NCBI GenBank assembly: GCA_018883895.1
Contig: JAHLFG010000039.1
Location: 1 to 42,619, forward strand
DNA length: 42,619 nt
Direction: 5' to 3'
From: Candidatus Anaerobiospirillum merdipullorum
GTDB lineage: Bacteria > Pseudomonadota > Gammaproteobacteria > Enterobacterales > Succinivibrionaceae
Below are positions 24,587 to 34,320 of this stretch, in pieces. The notes below the pieces were generated by a model. That model was not told the origin of the DNA. It did no database searches and was given only the letters and a program-made list of their open reading frames with translations. Positions within the stretch are counted from its first letter, which is position 1, and each line of letters starts with the position of its first letter. Made by a program: the position numbers and the translations under genes.

Positions 24587-25630
24587 CTAATCCTGCTTTG
24601 CCGTAGGCGCTGCGCTTAAGGCCTGTACTTTTTTCTCTAAGTCTGCCAAACGATGGTACATCTCATTGATGTGCAACACGCGCGAAGCCGTCAAACGCCA
24701 TTCTTTATTGCTCTGCGCCGGAATACCGGAGGAATAAATCCCCGGCTTATCAATTGAACGCATCACCATGCACATCCCGCTAATGGTCACCTGATCGCAA
24801 ATGGTAATATGGCCATTAAATACCGAGGTGCCGCCAATAATGCAGTAACGACCAATCTTGACACTGCCAGCAAAGGTGGTACCACCTGCCACAGCCGTGC
24901 CGCTACCGATGATGACATTATGCGCAATCTGGCACAGATTATCGATGATGACATTATCCTCAATAATGGTGTCATCTAGCGCGCCTCTATCAATACAAGT
25001 GCACGCGCCAATCTCGACAAAATTACCAATTTTAACATGACCAGTCTGCGGGATCTTGAGCCAGCGGCCACGTTCGTTGGCATAGCCAAAGCCATCACCG
25101 CCAATCACACTGCCCGATTGAATTAAACAGTGCTCACCAATGCTCACATCATGATAGACACTGACATTGGCATACAGCTTGGTATAAGCCCCAATCTTAG
25201 TCCCCTGTCCGATAGTCACCCCAGGGCCTAATTGCACCCCATCGCCTAACACGGCATGGGGACCTACATACACATGCGCCCCTAAGGCCACATCCTTACC
25301 TAAGGTGGCTGTAGGATCGACCACCGCCGTCGGATGCACCCCCACGGCAATGGGTGGAGTGGTATCGAGTAGTTGCGCCGTTTTGGCAAAAGCCACATAA
25401 GGATCGGGGGTAACTAAAGCCGCCTTTTGCCCTATATGCGGAACATCAGCTTCCCGCACAATCACCGCGCTGGCTGCACTTTGAGACAAAACCTCACGAT
25501 AACGCGGATCGGAAAGAAAGGAAATTTCTCCTGCCTGTGCGGTTTTTAAATTGGCAATACGTTTTATCTCCAGGTTGCCGTCACCAATTAAGGTGGCGCC
25601 AATGCGTTCGGCGATGGAGCTTAGCTGCAC
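24587..25630 (-). CDS. lpxD: UDP-3-O-(3-hydroxyacyl)glucosamine N-acyltransferase
   Basis: The 347-aa protein has an N-terminal uridine-binding domain (about 1-100) and a hexapeptide-repeat beta-helix with VIGGDGFGYANERGRW and IAHNVIIG, carrying the active His near 240. It adds the second hydroxyacyl chain in lipid A synthesis. It starts with GTG at 25630, preceded by AGGAGA. A terminator-like hairpin separates it from skp. Confidence 0.96.
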   Translation of the reverse strand: MQLSSIAERIGATLIGDGNLEIKRIANLKTAQAGEISFLSDPRYREVLSQSAASAVIVREADVPHIGQKAALVTPDPYVAFAKTAQLLDTTPPIAVGVHPTAVVDPTATLGKDVALGAHVYVGPHAVLGDGVQLGPGVTIGQGTKIGAYTKLYANVSVYHDVSIGEHCLIQSGSVIGGDGFGYANERGRWLKIPQTGHVKIGNFVEIGACTCIDRGALDDTIIEDNVIIDNLCQIAHNVIIGSGTAVAGGTTFAGSVKIGRYCIIGGTSVFNGHITICDQVTISGMCMVMRSIDKPGIYSSGIPAQSNKEWRLTASRVLHINEMYHRLADLEKKVQALSAAPTAKQD

Positions 25631-25648
25631 TTTCGTTCTCCTTAAACC

Positions 25649-25677
25649 AAAAAAGCTCCTGCCTTTCAGGAGCTTTT
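25649..25677 (-). terminator. Intrinsic terminator or attenuator between skp and lpxD
   Basis: On the minus strand AAAAGCTCCTG and CAGGAGCTTTT form an 11-bp stem with a 5-nt loop, followed by a six-U run (25649-25654 on the +). It would end most skp transcripts before lpxD, so the lpx genes may need read-through or their own promoter. Confidence 0.75.
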
Positions 25678-25716
25678 ACAGTGTATCAAATTTACTGGCG
25701 TCTGCCCGTGCAGATC

Positions 25717-26241
25717 TTACTTCTTCGTCGAGTTCTGCTGCGCCGCAACACGTTTGATCACATCTTGTGAAATATCAAGTGCCGAGACGGCATAGACCAC
25801 ACCGGTCTCACGGATCACTAACTGTAAACCACGCTCCTTGGCAATGGCATCGACCGCCTGCTGCACTAAGGTGGCTAAGTGGCGCTGCTCTTCTTGCCCG
25901 CGCTTATTCATATCTTCCTGCAGCGCACGGCCCTTTAAGGTATAGTCTGACTGCAACTGTGCCAAATGACGCTGTGCCTCGGTAGCCTTTTCCCCGGTGA
26001 GCTTGCCTTGCTGTAAGTCTTGTGCCAGCTTCTGCCCTTCTTGCCCTAAGGTGCGCAATTCCTGCTCACGCGGGCCAAATTCCTTGGCCATAGCTTCCTG
26101 CGAGGCCTTAGCCTGCGGGATCTCGTGCATGATAAGCGGCACATTAATCACCGCAATGGAAGTGATATTGTCAGCTGCCTGTACGGCAGTGCTACTTACG
26201 GCCGCGGCAAAAGCGGCGGCAATTAAGGTCTTTGCAAACAT
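25717..26241 (-). CDS. skp: Periplasmic chaperone Skp/OmpH
   Basis: The 174-aa protein has a signal peptide (residues 1-22, ending VQA) and long coiled-coil arms (about 45-130; Glu/Lys/Gln-rich). Beta segments VINVPLIM and ALDISQDVIKRV form the trimer body. Skp holds unfolded outer-membrane proteins on the way to BamA. It lies just after bamA, as in E. coli. Confidence 0.93.
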   Translation of the reverse strand: MFAKTLIAAAFAAAVSSTAVQAADNITSIAVINVPLIMHEIPQAKASQEAMAKEFGPREQELRTLGQEGQKLAQDLQQGKLTGEKATEAQRHLAQLQSDYTLKGRALQEDMNKRGQEEQRHLATLVQQAVDAIAKERGLQLVIRETGVVYAVSALDISQDVIKRVAAQQNSTKK

Positions 26242-26269
26242 GTTTGATCCTAATTTCGATAAAACGTTA

Positions 26270-26297
26270 AGGCCTTAAGGTGCAAAACTTAAGGCCT
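26270..26297 (-). other. Strong hairpin between bamA and skp
   Basis: AGGCCTTAAG (26270-26279) and CTTAAGGCCT (26288-26297) form a 10-bp stem with an 8-nt loop. On the minus strand only a poor U tail follows (TAACGTTTTAT), so it may be an RNA-processing or stability element rather than a full terminator. Confidence 0.6.
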
Positions 26298-26310
26298 CGT
26301 GATCACTTAA

Positions 26311-28713
26311 TTAGAAGCGACCACCGATGTTAAAGTTAAAGGTTTGTGTCTCATCGCCAGAGTAATCCTTGACCGGACGGGCCAGCGAGAAGACTAAAGG
26401 TCCAATTGGCGACAGCCACGAGAGCGACACACCCACCGAGGCGCGATACTTTGACGGATCGGCAGAATCGCCGGCATCGGCATAATCGTCATCATGCGTA
26501 TCCCACAGCGCACCGGCATCAAAGAAGAATGAGGTTCTGACCTGACGCTTATAGGCCTCAGCGACAATCGGCGTCGGGACGACAAATTCAGCCGATACCG
26601 TCCATAAGGCATTACCACCTACCGGGGTATCGGAGGTATAGGCATGAGATCCTGAAACGTAGATGGCACGCGGACCGATAGAGTTGTGGTCAAAGCCGCG
26701 CATCCATTCTGAGCCACCTAAGTAGAAGTTAGCAAAGAACGGCAGACGTTCTTGATCGCCATAACCATCACCATAAGCGGCGCGGCCACGCAGCGCAAAG
26801 ACATAATCGTGTTCACTATCAAGCGGCAGATAATGATAAGTTTCAGCCGATAACTTGTAGTATTCCAAATCCGACACCGACGGCAACGTCATATAGGCCG
26901 ATAAGACCTGACGCGAACCTGAAGTCGGGAACACCGAGCGGTCTAAATTATTGCGCGTAAAGCGTACCGAGGCATTGAAATTATTAAAGGTATCCGACCA
27001 ATCACCCCATTGCCCCTGATCTTCCCAGAACACTAAGGCCTGCGAGAACAAATCATCGCCTGAATCAATGCGATTTTGTTCAAAGCCCAAGCTATAGCTC
27101 ATGTTCATATTCTCGGCGATGGGATAGCCGGCATTTACTTCAATACCCGTGGTCTCATTTTCATAACGCACCACATCGGCATCATCACCTTGGAACTTAT
27201 CGTAGTAAATGCGTCCGCCTAAGCTGACATTATCGACGGTGTAATACGGATCGGTATAGCTCACTTCTGCATGATCACGATAGTCATTGGAGTAGGCCGA
27301 CAAGGATGCCCGTGAGCCCCAACCAAAGACATTGGCCTGCGAGACACCACCTTGAATCATCAGACCCGAGTCCGTACCGTAACCGATACCACCGGAGATG
27401 GAGCCGGTCGGCTGCTCTTTAACATTGACATCTAAGTTGACCGTATCCGGGGTATTGCCCGTCCGCTTGGGTTCAACCGTAACCGTCTCAAAGAAGCCGG
27501 TACGATTTAAACGCGCCTCGGAGGCATCTAAGGCTTCATTGGACAGCCAGGTACCATCCATCTGGCGTAACTCACGGCGAATGACGGTATCATCCGTGCT
27601 GTTATTACCGGTAATGAGCACCTGACTTACATAGACGCGAGAGCCGGGCTCAACATTAAACTCTAAGTTCACCACCTTATTTTCTTCATCAAAGGTGGGG
27701 AAGGCGCGCACCTGCGAATAGGCATAACCGTATTTGCCCAAATAATCGCGCAAGGCCTCTTCAATGGCAGTTACCTTAGCTGCAGAATAGGTTTCCCCTT
27801 CTTCAAAGGTCAGCAACTGCTGCATCTGCTCACCATACTTTAAGGTATTACCGCGTAAGCTTGCTTTACCTACGGTATAGCAATCACCTTCATCCACGCC
27901 AATGGTAAGGTAAAGGCCCTTTCTGTCCGGGGTCATCTCCACGGAAGTGTCGGTGATGCGGAACTTCACATAACCGCGATCCATATAGTAGGAGCGTAAA
28001 GACTCTAAGTCGGCGCCAAACTTTTGCGTGTCATAACGCTGATTGGCAATAAAGTTCCACCACGGGACATCGTCACGCAATTGCATTTGCGCCAATAACA
28101 CATCCTCGGGGAAGGCCTTATTACCGACGATATTGATCTGTTCAATCTCCGCGCCTTCACCTTCGGTGAACTCAATTTTCACGTCCACACGATTACGCGG
28201 CAGATAGGATAAAACGGTACGCACGCGTGCCTGATACATACCGGCACTGTGATAGAAATCTTCTAAAGACTGCTGAATGGTATTTAAAGTCTGTACATTA
28301 AGGGGCTCACCGGCGCGCAGTCCCTGCTGTTCAATCACATTACGCAGGGCATCTTCAGCTATCTGCTCATTACCGGCAAACTCGACATTACCGATGGTCG
28401 GACGCTCTTTGACCGTCACGATAAGCTTATTGCCATCACGTGACAGCGCCACATCATCAAAGTTGCCCGTGGCATAGAGGCGTTTTAAGGCCAAAGCGCT
28501 TTGCTCTGCGTTCATCACCTCACCCTGCGCTACCGGCAATGCTAATAACACGGCACCTAAAGACACGCGATTTAAGCCACGTACTTCAATGTCCTGCACC
28601 GTAAAGCTTTGATCCGCCGCGGCCGCTATGGCACTTGACGGCATAAGCAGTGCCGTGCTTAAGGCCCAGCTCAGGCCCAAAGCCAAAGCGGTCTTTCGTC
28701 TTACACCTTTCAT
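26311..28713 (-). CDS. bamA: Outer-membrane protein assembly factor BamA
   Basis: The 800-aa protein has a signal peptide (about 1-32), five POTRA domains (about 35-425) and a 16-strand beta-barrel (about 430-800). The barrel ends in the aromatic C-terminus NFNIGGRF needed for its own insertion. GGIGYGTDSG opens the barrel region. Typical gammaproteobacterial BamA is about 800 aa. It is essential for folding all outer-membrane beta-barrels. It stands 43 bp after rseP and before skp. Confidence 0.97.
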   Translation of the reverse strand: MKGVRRKTALALGLSWALSTALLMPSSAIAAAADQSFTVQDIEVRGLNRVSLGAVLLALPVAQGEVMNAEQSALALKRLYATGNFDDVALSRDGNKLIVTVKERPTIGNVEFAGNEQIAEDALRNVIEQQGLRAGEPLNVQTLNTIQQSLEDFYHSAGMYQARVRTVLSYLPRNRVDVKIEFTEGEGAEIEQINIVGNKAFPEDVLLAQMQLRDDVPWWNFIANQRYDTQKFGADLESLRSYYMDRGYVKFRITDTSVEMTPDRKGLYLTIGVDEGDCYTVGKASLRGNTLKYGEQMQQLLTFEEGETYSAAKVTAIEEALRDYLGKYGYAYSQVRAFPTFDEENKVVNLEFNVEPGSRVYVSQVLITGNNSTDDTVIRRELRQMDGTWLSNEALDASEARLNRTGFFETVTVEPKRTGNTPDTVNLDVNVKEQPTGSISGGIGYGTDSGLMIQGGVSQANVFGWGSRASLSAYSNDYRDHAEVSYTDPYYTVDNVSLGGRIYYDKFQGDDADVVRYENETTGIEVNAGYPIAENMNMSYSLGFEQNRIDSGDDLFSQALVFWEDQGQWGDWSDTFNNFNASVRFTRNNLDRSVFPTSGSRQVLSAYMTLPSVSDLEYYKLSAETYHYLPLDSEHDYVFALRGRAAYGDGYGDQERLPFFANFYLGGSEWMRGFDHNSIGPRAIYVSGSHAYTSDTPVGGNALWTVSAEFVVPTPIVAEAYKRQVRTSFFFDAGALWDTHDDDYADAGDSADPSKYRASVGVSLSWLSPIGPLVFSLARPVKDYSGDETQTFNFNIGGRF

Positions 28714-28756
28714 AAATCACAAACCTTATAACTGCAAAAAATCTGCTACCTATGAG

Positions 28757-30121
28757 TTACAGTGCACGCAAATCATTAAACACTGCAAATAGCGACAGTG
28801 AAATGATACAACATAAACCAAAGAGCGTAAGCACGTACTGCACTTTCGGACTTGGTGTGCGGCCGGTTAGCGCCTGATAGGCGATAAAAAGTAACTGACC
28901 TCCGTCTAAAACCGGGATGGGTAGTAAATTTAAGATACCTAAGTTTACACTAATAGCTGCTAAAAAGCTTAGAAAGAATACAAAGCCAAAGGAAGCGCTT
29001 TCCCCTGCCCCTTTGGCGATCGCAATGGGTCCTGAAATATTGTCCGCCGAAATTTGCCCGGAGATGAGTTTATAGGTCGAGCTGACAATAAACAGCGACA
29101 TGCGCGCGGTATTAATTCCCGCCTGCCATAGCGCATCAAGCGGGCCATAGCTCTTAGTTGTAAAGAGATCTTTGATAGGTTCAATGCCCACCCCGACCCC
29201 GATATAAGGCCGACATTGCGTGCCTTCGGCATTGCACCGTTGCTCCGGATAAATCTCCGCCTGATAGGTATTACCGTCACGTAAAATTTGCACCTTAATG
29301 GTGCCTTCACTGCGGGCGATGGCATCTTGTATGCGATACCAATTGTCCATCTTAGCGCCATTTAAGCTTACTATCTTATCGCCAGGAGATAGTCCTGCCG
29401 CATAGGCCGGGCCATCGGAGGCCACATGCGTAAGCACATCAGACACCTTACCCGAGCACGGACGTAGCCCAATTAAAGTTAACAAATCTTGCGTGGGATG
29501 TAACTCTAGACCTGCAAGGTTTAAACTTATCTCCCGCCCTTCACCATCACCTAAGTTGGAGACTACTTGCAAGCTAAGCGGGGTGTCCTCATTTAAATGC
29601 CCCACCAAGAGCATCGCCGCATCTGACCAATCATTAACGGGCGTGCCGTCAATGGACTTAATTTCATCATAGACCTGAAGTCCGGCCATAGCGGCACGAC
29701 TTTGCGGGATGACATCACCTACCACCGGACGAAGGACATTGACGCCGATAAGATTGACGATGACATAGAGTAAAAAGGCCAGCACAATGTTAAAAGCAGG
29801 CCCCGCGGCAATGATTAGGGCGCGCTGCTTTAAAGATTTGGCCATAAAGGAATCGGGACGTAGTTTTGCCTGCGGGCTGTGCTTGTCCGGCAGCTCCTCA
29901 TCTTGCATCTTGACATAACCACCAAGCGGAATGGCCGAGATGGCAAATTGACAGCCATCCTTAAGGGTGCGGGCAAAGAGCACCGGTCCAAAGCCGAGGG
30001 AAAAACGCAATACGCGTACCCCACAATAACGCGCGGCTAAAAAGTGCCCCAATTCATGAATCGTAATTAAGATGCCTAAGGCAACAGCAAAAAAGAGTAA
30101 ATTCCACAAACCTGACAGCAT
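28757..30121 (-). CDS. rseP: Site-2 metalloprotease RseP
   Basis: The 454-aa membrane protease has the zinc motif HELGH (residues 22-26), a GYVKM loop, two PDZ domains (about 130-220 and 225-310), and the second metal motif NLLPIPVLDGG (about 400-410). In E. coli it cuts RseA to free sigma-E in response to envelope stress. Its start overlaps the dxr stop (TGATG). Confidence 0.96.
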   Translation of the reverse strand: MLSGLWNLLFFAVALGILITIHELGHFLAARYCGVRVLRFSLGFGPVLFARTLKDGCQFAISAIPLGGYVKMQDEELPDKHSPQAKLRPDSFMAKSLKQRALIIAAGPAFNIVLAFLLYVIVNLIGVNVLRPVVGDVIPQSRAAMAGLQVYDEIKSIDGTPVNDWSDAAMLLVGHLNEDTPLSLQVVSNLGDGEGREISLNLAGLELHPTQDLLTLIGLRPCSGKVSDVLTHVASDGPAYAAGLSPGDKIVSLNGAKMDNWYRIQDAIARSEGTIKVQILRDGNTYQAEIYPEQRCNAEGTQCRPYIGVGVGIEPIKDLFTTKSYGPLDALWQAGINTARMSLFIVSSTYKLISGQISADNISGPIAIAKGAGESASFGFVFFLSFLAAISVNLGILNLLPIPVLDGGQLLFIAYQALTGRTPSPKVQYVLTLFGLCCIISLSLFAVFNDLRAL

Positions 30122-31320
30122 CAGGCCAACTCCTGTAAATAAGCCTGCGCCTGCCTACGGGCGGCAGCATCAAGCGCGAAGATATCCTCCAGACTATGGG
30201 CATCAAAGTCATGCGGCACGCCTTTATCTAAGACCTGCGCACAAAGGTCACTTATGCGCTTATAGCCGATGCGTCCTGCTAAAAAGGCCTGCACCGCACA
30301 TTCATTGGCAGCATTTAATTGCACACATTGCCCTTGCCCGGCGCTGCTTGCCTCAATGGCAAGCTTGAGGCACGGATAGCGCTGAAAATCGGGGTGAAAG
30401 AAGGTCAGTTGCCCCAGCTTAGTAAAATCCAAGGGCTCCACTGCCGCATTAATGCGTGTGGGGTAGGCAAGCGCCCGGGCAATCGGCGTTTTCATATCAG
30501 GACGGCCTAATTGTGCCAACACCGCCCCATCTTGATAGGAAACCATCGAATGGACCACCGACTGCGGATGAATGACAATTTCAATGTCCTCGGCACGGGC
30601 ATTAAATAAAAAGCGCGCTTCAATAAACTCCAGCCCCTTATTCATCATCGTTGCGCTGTCGATGGTAATTTTAGGTCCCATCGACCAGGTCGGATGACAG
30701 AGGGCTTGTGCGGCCTTGACATGCGCCAATTCTTCAAGCGGCAAGGTGCGAAAAGGACCACCAGAGCCGGTAAGTAAAATCTTATTGACCCCAGCTGCCT
30801 TAAGATCGCAGCGGCCCAATTCTTGTTGGCAACGCTCAGTTAAGCATTGGAAAATGGCACTGTGCTCACTGTCAATCGGCAATACCTGCGCCTGCCTTGC
30901 TTTAGCGGTAGCAAAGAACAGCTGCCCGGTCATCACCAAGGCCTCTTTATTGGCAAGCCCCACCCGCGCGCCCGAGTTTAAAGCCGCCAGCGCAGGTTTA
31001 AGCCCGGCAGCGCCGACAATGGCGGCAATAGTAAAATCGTGAGGCGCGCCAGCTAGCGCACAGACTCCTTCCTGCCCAGAAAGCACCTCACATTTAAGCC
31101 CCGCCTCTTTTACCAAGGCGCGCAATTGCCTGGCAGCCTCTTCATCATATAAAGCGGCTGCTTCGAGATTAAACTCTTTAATAATCTCAAAAAGCTTTTG
31201 ATAGTTACACCCGGCACAGGCAGAAACTAAGCGATAGCGCTCACGATTGTGACGCAGCACCTCCAGCGATGAAGAGCCAATAGAGCCAGTGGCTCCAAGC
31301 AAACACACGCGCTCCAACAT
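30121..31320 (-). CDS. dxr: 1-deoxy-D-xylulose-5-phosphate reductoisomerase
   Basis: The 399-aa protein begins LLGATGSIGSSSLEVLRHN, the NADPH-binding GATGSIG, then has PIDSEHSA (metal ligands), LLTGSGGPFR and HPTWSMGPKITIDSATMMNKGLE, the active-site segments. It makes MEP, the second step of non-mevalonate isoprenoid synthesis. It lies 32 bp after cdsA. Confidence 0.97.
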   Translation of the reverse strand: MLERVCLLGATGSIGSSSLEVLRHNRERYRLVSACAGCNYQKLFEIIKEFNLEAAALYDEEAARQLRALVKEAGLKCEVLSGQEGVCALAGAPHDFTIAAIVGAAGLKPALAALNSGARVGLANKEALVMTGQLFFATAKARQAQVLPIDSEHSAIFQCLTERCQQELGRCDLKAAGVNKILLTGSGGPFRTLPLEELAHVKAAQALCHPTWSMGPKITIDSATMMNKGLEFIEARFLFNARAEDIEIVIHPQSVVHSMVSYQDGAVLAQLGRPDMKTPIARALAYPTRINAAVEPLDFTKLGQLTFFHPDFQRYPCLKLAIEASSAGQGQCVQLNAANECAVQAFLAGRIGYKRISDLCAQVLDKGVPHDFDAHSLEDIFALDAAARRQAQAYLQELA

Positions 31321-31352
31321 ATCCTCCGTAAAAACCCTTCTGGCGCGGTGGC

Positions 31353-32210
31353 TTAGGCCAAGCGCTCTAAAATAAAGTGTAGCCCCAAGAAACAGGGTAA
31401 GGCGGCCAGCTGCGAATCAATGCGATCAAGCATGCCCCCGTGGCCAGGGAAGATGCGTCCAGAATCCTTAATGCCGGCATGGCGCTTTAACATGCTTTCG
31501 ACCAAATCGCCTTCTACCGAAAAGAGAATGGCCGCAATCCCAGCTAAGGTTAAGGCTAATTTATCATTGCCATAATCGCCAAAGAAACCAAAGTAATCAA
31601 TCAGGCTTAAAGCTAATAAGGCCAAGACCAAACCACCATACAGACCCTCGCGAGTCTTATTGGGGCTAACAGCAGGAATGAGTTTATTTTTGCCCATCGC
31701 CCTACCGGTAAAGTAAGCGCCACTGTCTGCCGCCCACACCAAGACCATGACTGATAACAGTAAGTAAGCCCCGGAATTGTAGTCAGCGGCAAAATGATGG
31801 GAGCGGAGCACCAAGAGGGCCATTAAAAAAGGGAGCAATAAAATAAGTCCAAAGGCAAAGTTGACCCCCGGACGCGTCCAGAAACCTGAATAAGTGGGAA
31901 AAACCTTAACTAAGGGGAACATCGCCACCCAAAAGACTAAGGACAGTACCATTAAATAATTAACCCACTGCGGAATAACATCGGTGACATAGAGCCCTGG
32001 CGGGGCAAAGAAGAAACAGAGGCTAGCGCCCATGGCTGCGACAATTAAAAAGGGCCAGCGATTTTTAAAGCCCAAGAGCGGCGCCAACTCATTGGCCGCT
32101 ACCGCGTAGGCTGCCAGCGCGCCGATGGTAAAAATGGGATAATCCGCGACAAAGAGCCACAGCATGACAATGGCAATTAACACAATGGCTGTAGCAATGC
32201 GAGTGCCCAT
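31353..32210 (-). CDS. cdsA: Phosphatidate cytidylyltransferase
   Basis: The 285-aa protein has about eight transmembrane helices and the CdsA signature ending HAGIKDSGRIFPGHGGMLDRIDS (about 240-262). It makes CDP-diacylglycerol for phospholipid synthesis. SPNKTREG (about 180) is also typical. It sits between uppS and dxr, as in E. coli. Confidence 0.95.
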   Translation of the reverse strand: MGTRIATAIVLIAIVMLWLFVADYPIFTIGALAAYAVAANELAPLLGFKNRWPFLIVAAMGASLCFFFAPPGLYVTDVIPQWVNYLMVLSLVFWVAMFPLVKVFPTYSGFWTRPGVNFAFGLILLLPFLMALLVLRSHHFAADYNSGAYLLLSVMVLVWAADSGAYFTGRAMGKNKLIPAVSPNKTREGLYGGLVLALLALSLIDYFGFFGDYGNDKLALTLAGIAAILFSVEGDLVESMLKRHAGIKDSGRIFPGHGGMLDRIDSQLAALPCFLGLHFILERLA

Positions 32211-32270
32211 AATGTTCTTTCCTAAAAAATTTACTAACGATTACGCCACAAAGTCTAACGCCTAAGCGTG

Positions 32271-33017
32271 CTACTTAGCAAGTTGCGCCGAGGTCATGCC
32301 AAAACGTCGCTCCCGCCCTGCATAAAACTCTAAAGCCCGCGTCAGCTCGGCCTCATCAAAATCCGGCCATAACACCTCACTGACATAGATTTCTGCATAG
32401 GCACATTGCCACAAGAGGAAATTGGAGAGTCTAAACTCTCCGCCGGTGCGAATTAAGAGATCGACATCCTGCGGCACATAGAGTGCCTGACTAATCGTCG
32501 TGGCATCGAGGTCCTCAAGCTTAAGTCTTCCTGCTACCACTTGCGCCGCCACCTGCTTTAAAGCCTGTGTTAGCTCCAAGCGGGCACCATAATTAATAGC
32601 AATATTAAGCGTCATGCTACGATTGTGGCAGGTCTTAGCCTCCACTTGCGCGATGGTACGTTGTAGCGTGGGACTTAATGCACTGACATCCCCGACAATG
32701 CGGATTTTAATGTCATAGCTGTGCAGCTCATCGACATGCTCGGCAAGCGCCATACCTAAAAGCTGCATTAAAGCTGAAACTTCCGTGGCCGGACGTTTCC
32801 AGTTTTCACTGCTAAAGGCATAGAGAGTAAGAATCGGGATACCGCGCGTACGCGCAGCTTTAATGATAGTACGAACAGCATTAGCGCCCGCCTGATGCCC
32901 TTTAATCCGCATCTGTCCGCGCGCTTGGGCCCAGCGGCCATTGCCATCCATAATCACGGCAAGATGGCGCGGCAATTTAGCCGCGCCGGGGGACAATTGT
33001 GAGCTAACTTCGGTCAC
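32271..33017 (-). CDS. uppS: Undecaprenyl diphosphate synthase
   Basis: The 248-aa cis-prenyltransferase starts HLAVIMDGNGRWAQARG, with the catalytic Asp, followed by GHQAGANAVR. LTLYAFSSENWKRP, DLLIRTGGEFRLSNFLLWQ and LWPDFDE complete the family motifs. It makes the C55 carrier lipid for peptidoglycan and O-antigen. A GTG at 33017 begins one base after the frr stop. Confidence 0.97.
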   Translation of the reverse strand: MTEVSSQLSPGAAKLPRHLAVIMDGNGRWAQARGQMRIKGHQAGANAVRTIIKAARTRGIPILTLYAFSSENWKRPATEVSALMQLLGMALAEHVDELHSYDIKIRIVGDVSALSPTLQRTIAQVEAKTCHNRSMTLNIAINYGARLELTQALKQVAAQVVAGRLKLEDLDATTISQALYVPQDVDLLIRTGGEFRLSNFLLWQCAYAEIYVSEVLWPDFDEAELTRALEFYAGRERRFGMTSAQLAK

Positions 33018-33018
33018 C

Positions 33019-33576
33019 TTAAACCTGCATTAACTCTTTTTCCTTGCCCGATAAGATTTCATCGCACTTTTTGACGAAGCTGTCGGTGAGCTTTTGCACC
33101 TGCTCTTCGCCCGTGCGCTGCTCATCTTCGGAGATGCTCTTATCTTTTTGCATCTTCTTGAGCTGATCGTTGGCATCGCGACGGATATTGCGGATTTCGA
33201 CGCGGGTCTGCTCAGCCTCACCGCGAACCACCTTCACTAATTCCTTACGGCGATCCTCAGTTAAAGGCGGCAGCGGCACACGAATATCAGTGCCCGCAGT
33301 CACCGGATTTAAGCCTAAATCAGACTTCTGAATGGCGCGCTCCACTTCCTTGATCGCATTGCGGTCAAAGACGGTGAGTTTTAAGGTACGGGCATCTTCC
33401 ACGTTAACCTGTGCGACCTGACGCAAAGGGGTGGCAGAGCCATAATAATCGACCATGATACCGTCAAGCAGACCGGGTTGTGCTCTGCCGGTACGGATCT
33501 TGGACAGACGGCTTACCAGCGAATCAAGCGCTTTTTGCATGCGTTCGTTGGCTTGCTGTTTAACCTCGTTAACCAT
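33019..33576 (-). CDS. frr: Ribosome recycling factor
   Basis: The 185-aa protein splits post-termination ribosomes with EF-G. A three-helix bundle with [23 protein letters not shown], and [34 protein letters not shown], identifies it. Length is exactly that of E. coli RRF. Confidence 0.97.
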   Translation of the reverse strand: MVNEVKQQANERMQKALDSLVSRLSKIRTGRAQPGLLDGIMVDYYGSATPLRQVAQVNVEDARTLKLTVFDRNAIKEVERAIQKSDLGLNPVTAGTDIRVPLPPLTEDRRKELVKVVRGEAEQTRVEIRNIRRDANDQLKKMQKDKSISEDEQRTGEEQVQKLTDSFVKKCDEILSGKEKELMQV

Positions 33577-33591
33577 GTTTTCTCCTCAGGT

Positions 33592-34308
33592 TTAGTCCGA
33601 GACTAAGGTACCCTCGTTGCCGCCGAGGGCTGCATTGCGCAGGGCACCTTCCTTATTGAGATTAAATACTCTAATCGGCATATGATAGTCGCGCGCGAGG
33701 GCAAAGGCTGTCAAGTCCATAACTTGCAGTTCTTTGACCAAGGCCTCTTTATAGGTCAAATGCGTATAGAGTTTTGCCTCCGGATGGGTCACCGGATCAG
33801 CATCATAAATTCCGGCAACCTTGGTGCCCTTAAAGACTTCATGGCAATTAAGCTCAATGGCGCGTAAGACGGCAGTGGTATCCGTAGTAAAGAACGGGCT
33901 ACCGGTACCGCCGGCGGCAATTAAGACGTTACCCTTGGCAAGGAGTTCACGTCCTAAGGTGGCCTGATATTGCATGGTAATAGAATCGATACCATAGGTG
34001 CTCATCAGCACACACGGCACGCCCTGACGACGAATGGCATCCTGCATAGCCAAACCATTCATAATGGTGGCCAGCATGCCCATTTCGTCCCCGACCACGC
34101 GATCAAGCCCGGCCTTTTGCAAGGCGGCCCCACGAAAGAGATTGCCGCCGCCAATCACTAAGGCGCACTGCACCCCTTCACGAGTTAAGTCAGCAATTTC
34201 CGCAGCTTTTTTATCTAATAAAGCCGGATCAATGCCAAAACCGGCACTGCCCCCTAAAGCCTCACCGGAGAGCTTAATTAAAACGCGACGCGTCTTCCCT
34301 GAAGTCAT
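33592..34308 (-). CDS. pyrH: Uridylate kinase
   Basis: The 238-aa amino-acid-kinase-fold enzyme phosphorylates UMP. The LIKLSGEALGG start, VIGGGNLFRG, GTGSPFFTTDTTAVLRA and KVAGIYDADPVTHP are diagnostic. It follows tsf by 12 bp, in the conserved tsf-pyrH-frr order. Confidence 0.97.
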   Translation of the reverse strand: MTSGKTRRVLIKLSGEALGGSAGFGIDPALLDKKAAEIADLTREGVQCALVIGGGNLFRGAALQKAGLDRVVGDEMGMLATIMNGLAMQDAIRRQGVPCVLMSTYGIDSITMQYQATLGRELLAKGNVLIAAGGTGSPFFTTDTTAVLRAIELNCHEVFKGTKVAGIYDADPVTHPEAKLYTHLTYKEALVKELQVMDLTAFALARDYHMPIRVFNLNKEGALRNAALGGNEGTLVSD

Positions 34309-34320
34309 CTAGATGCGCTC

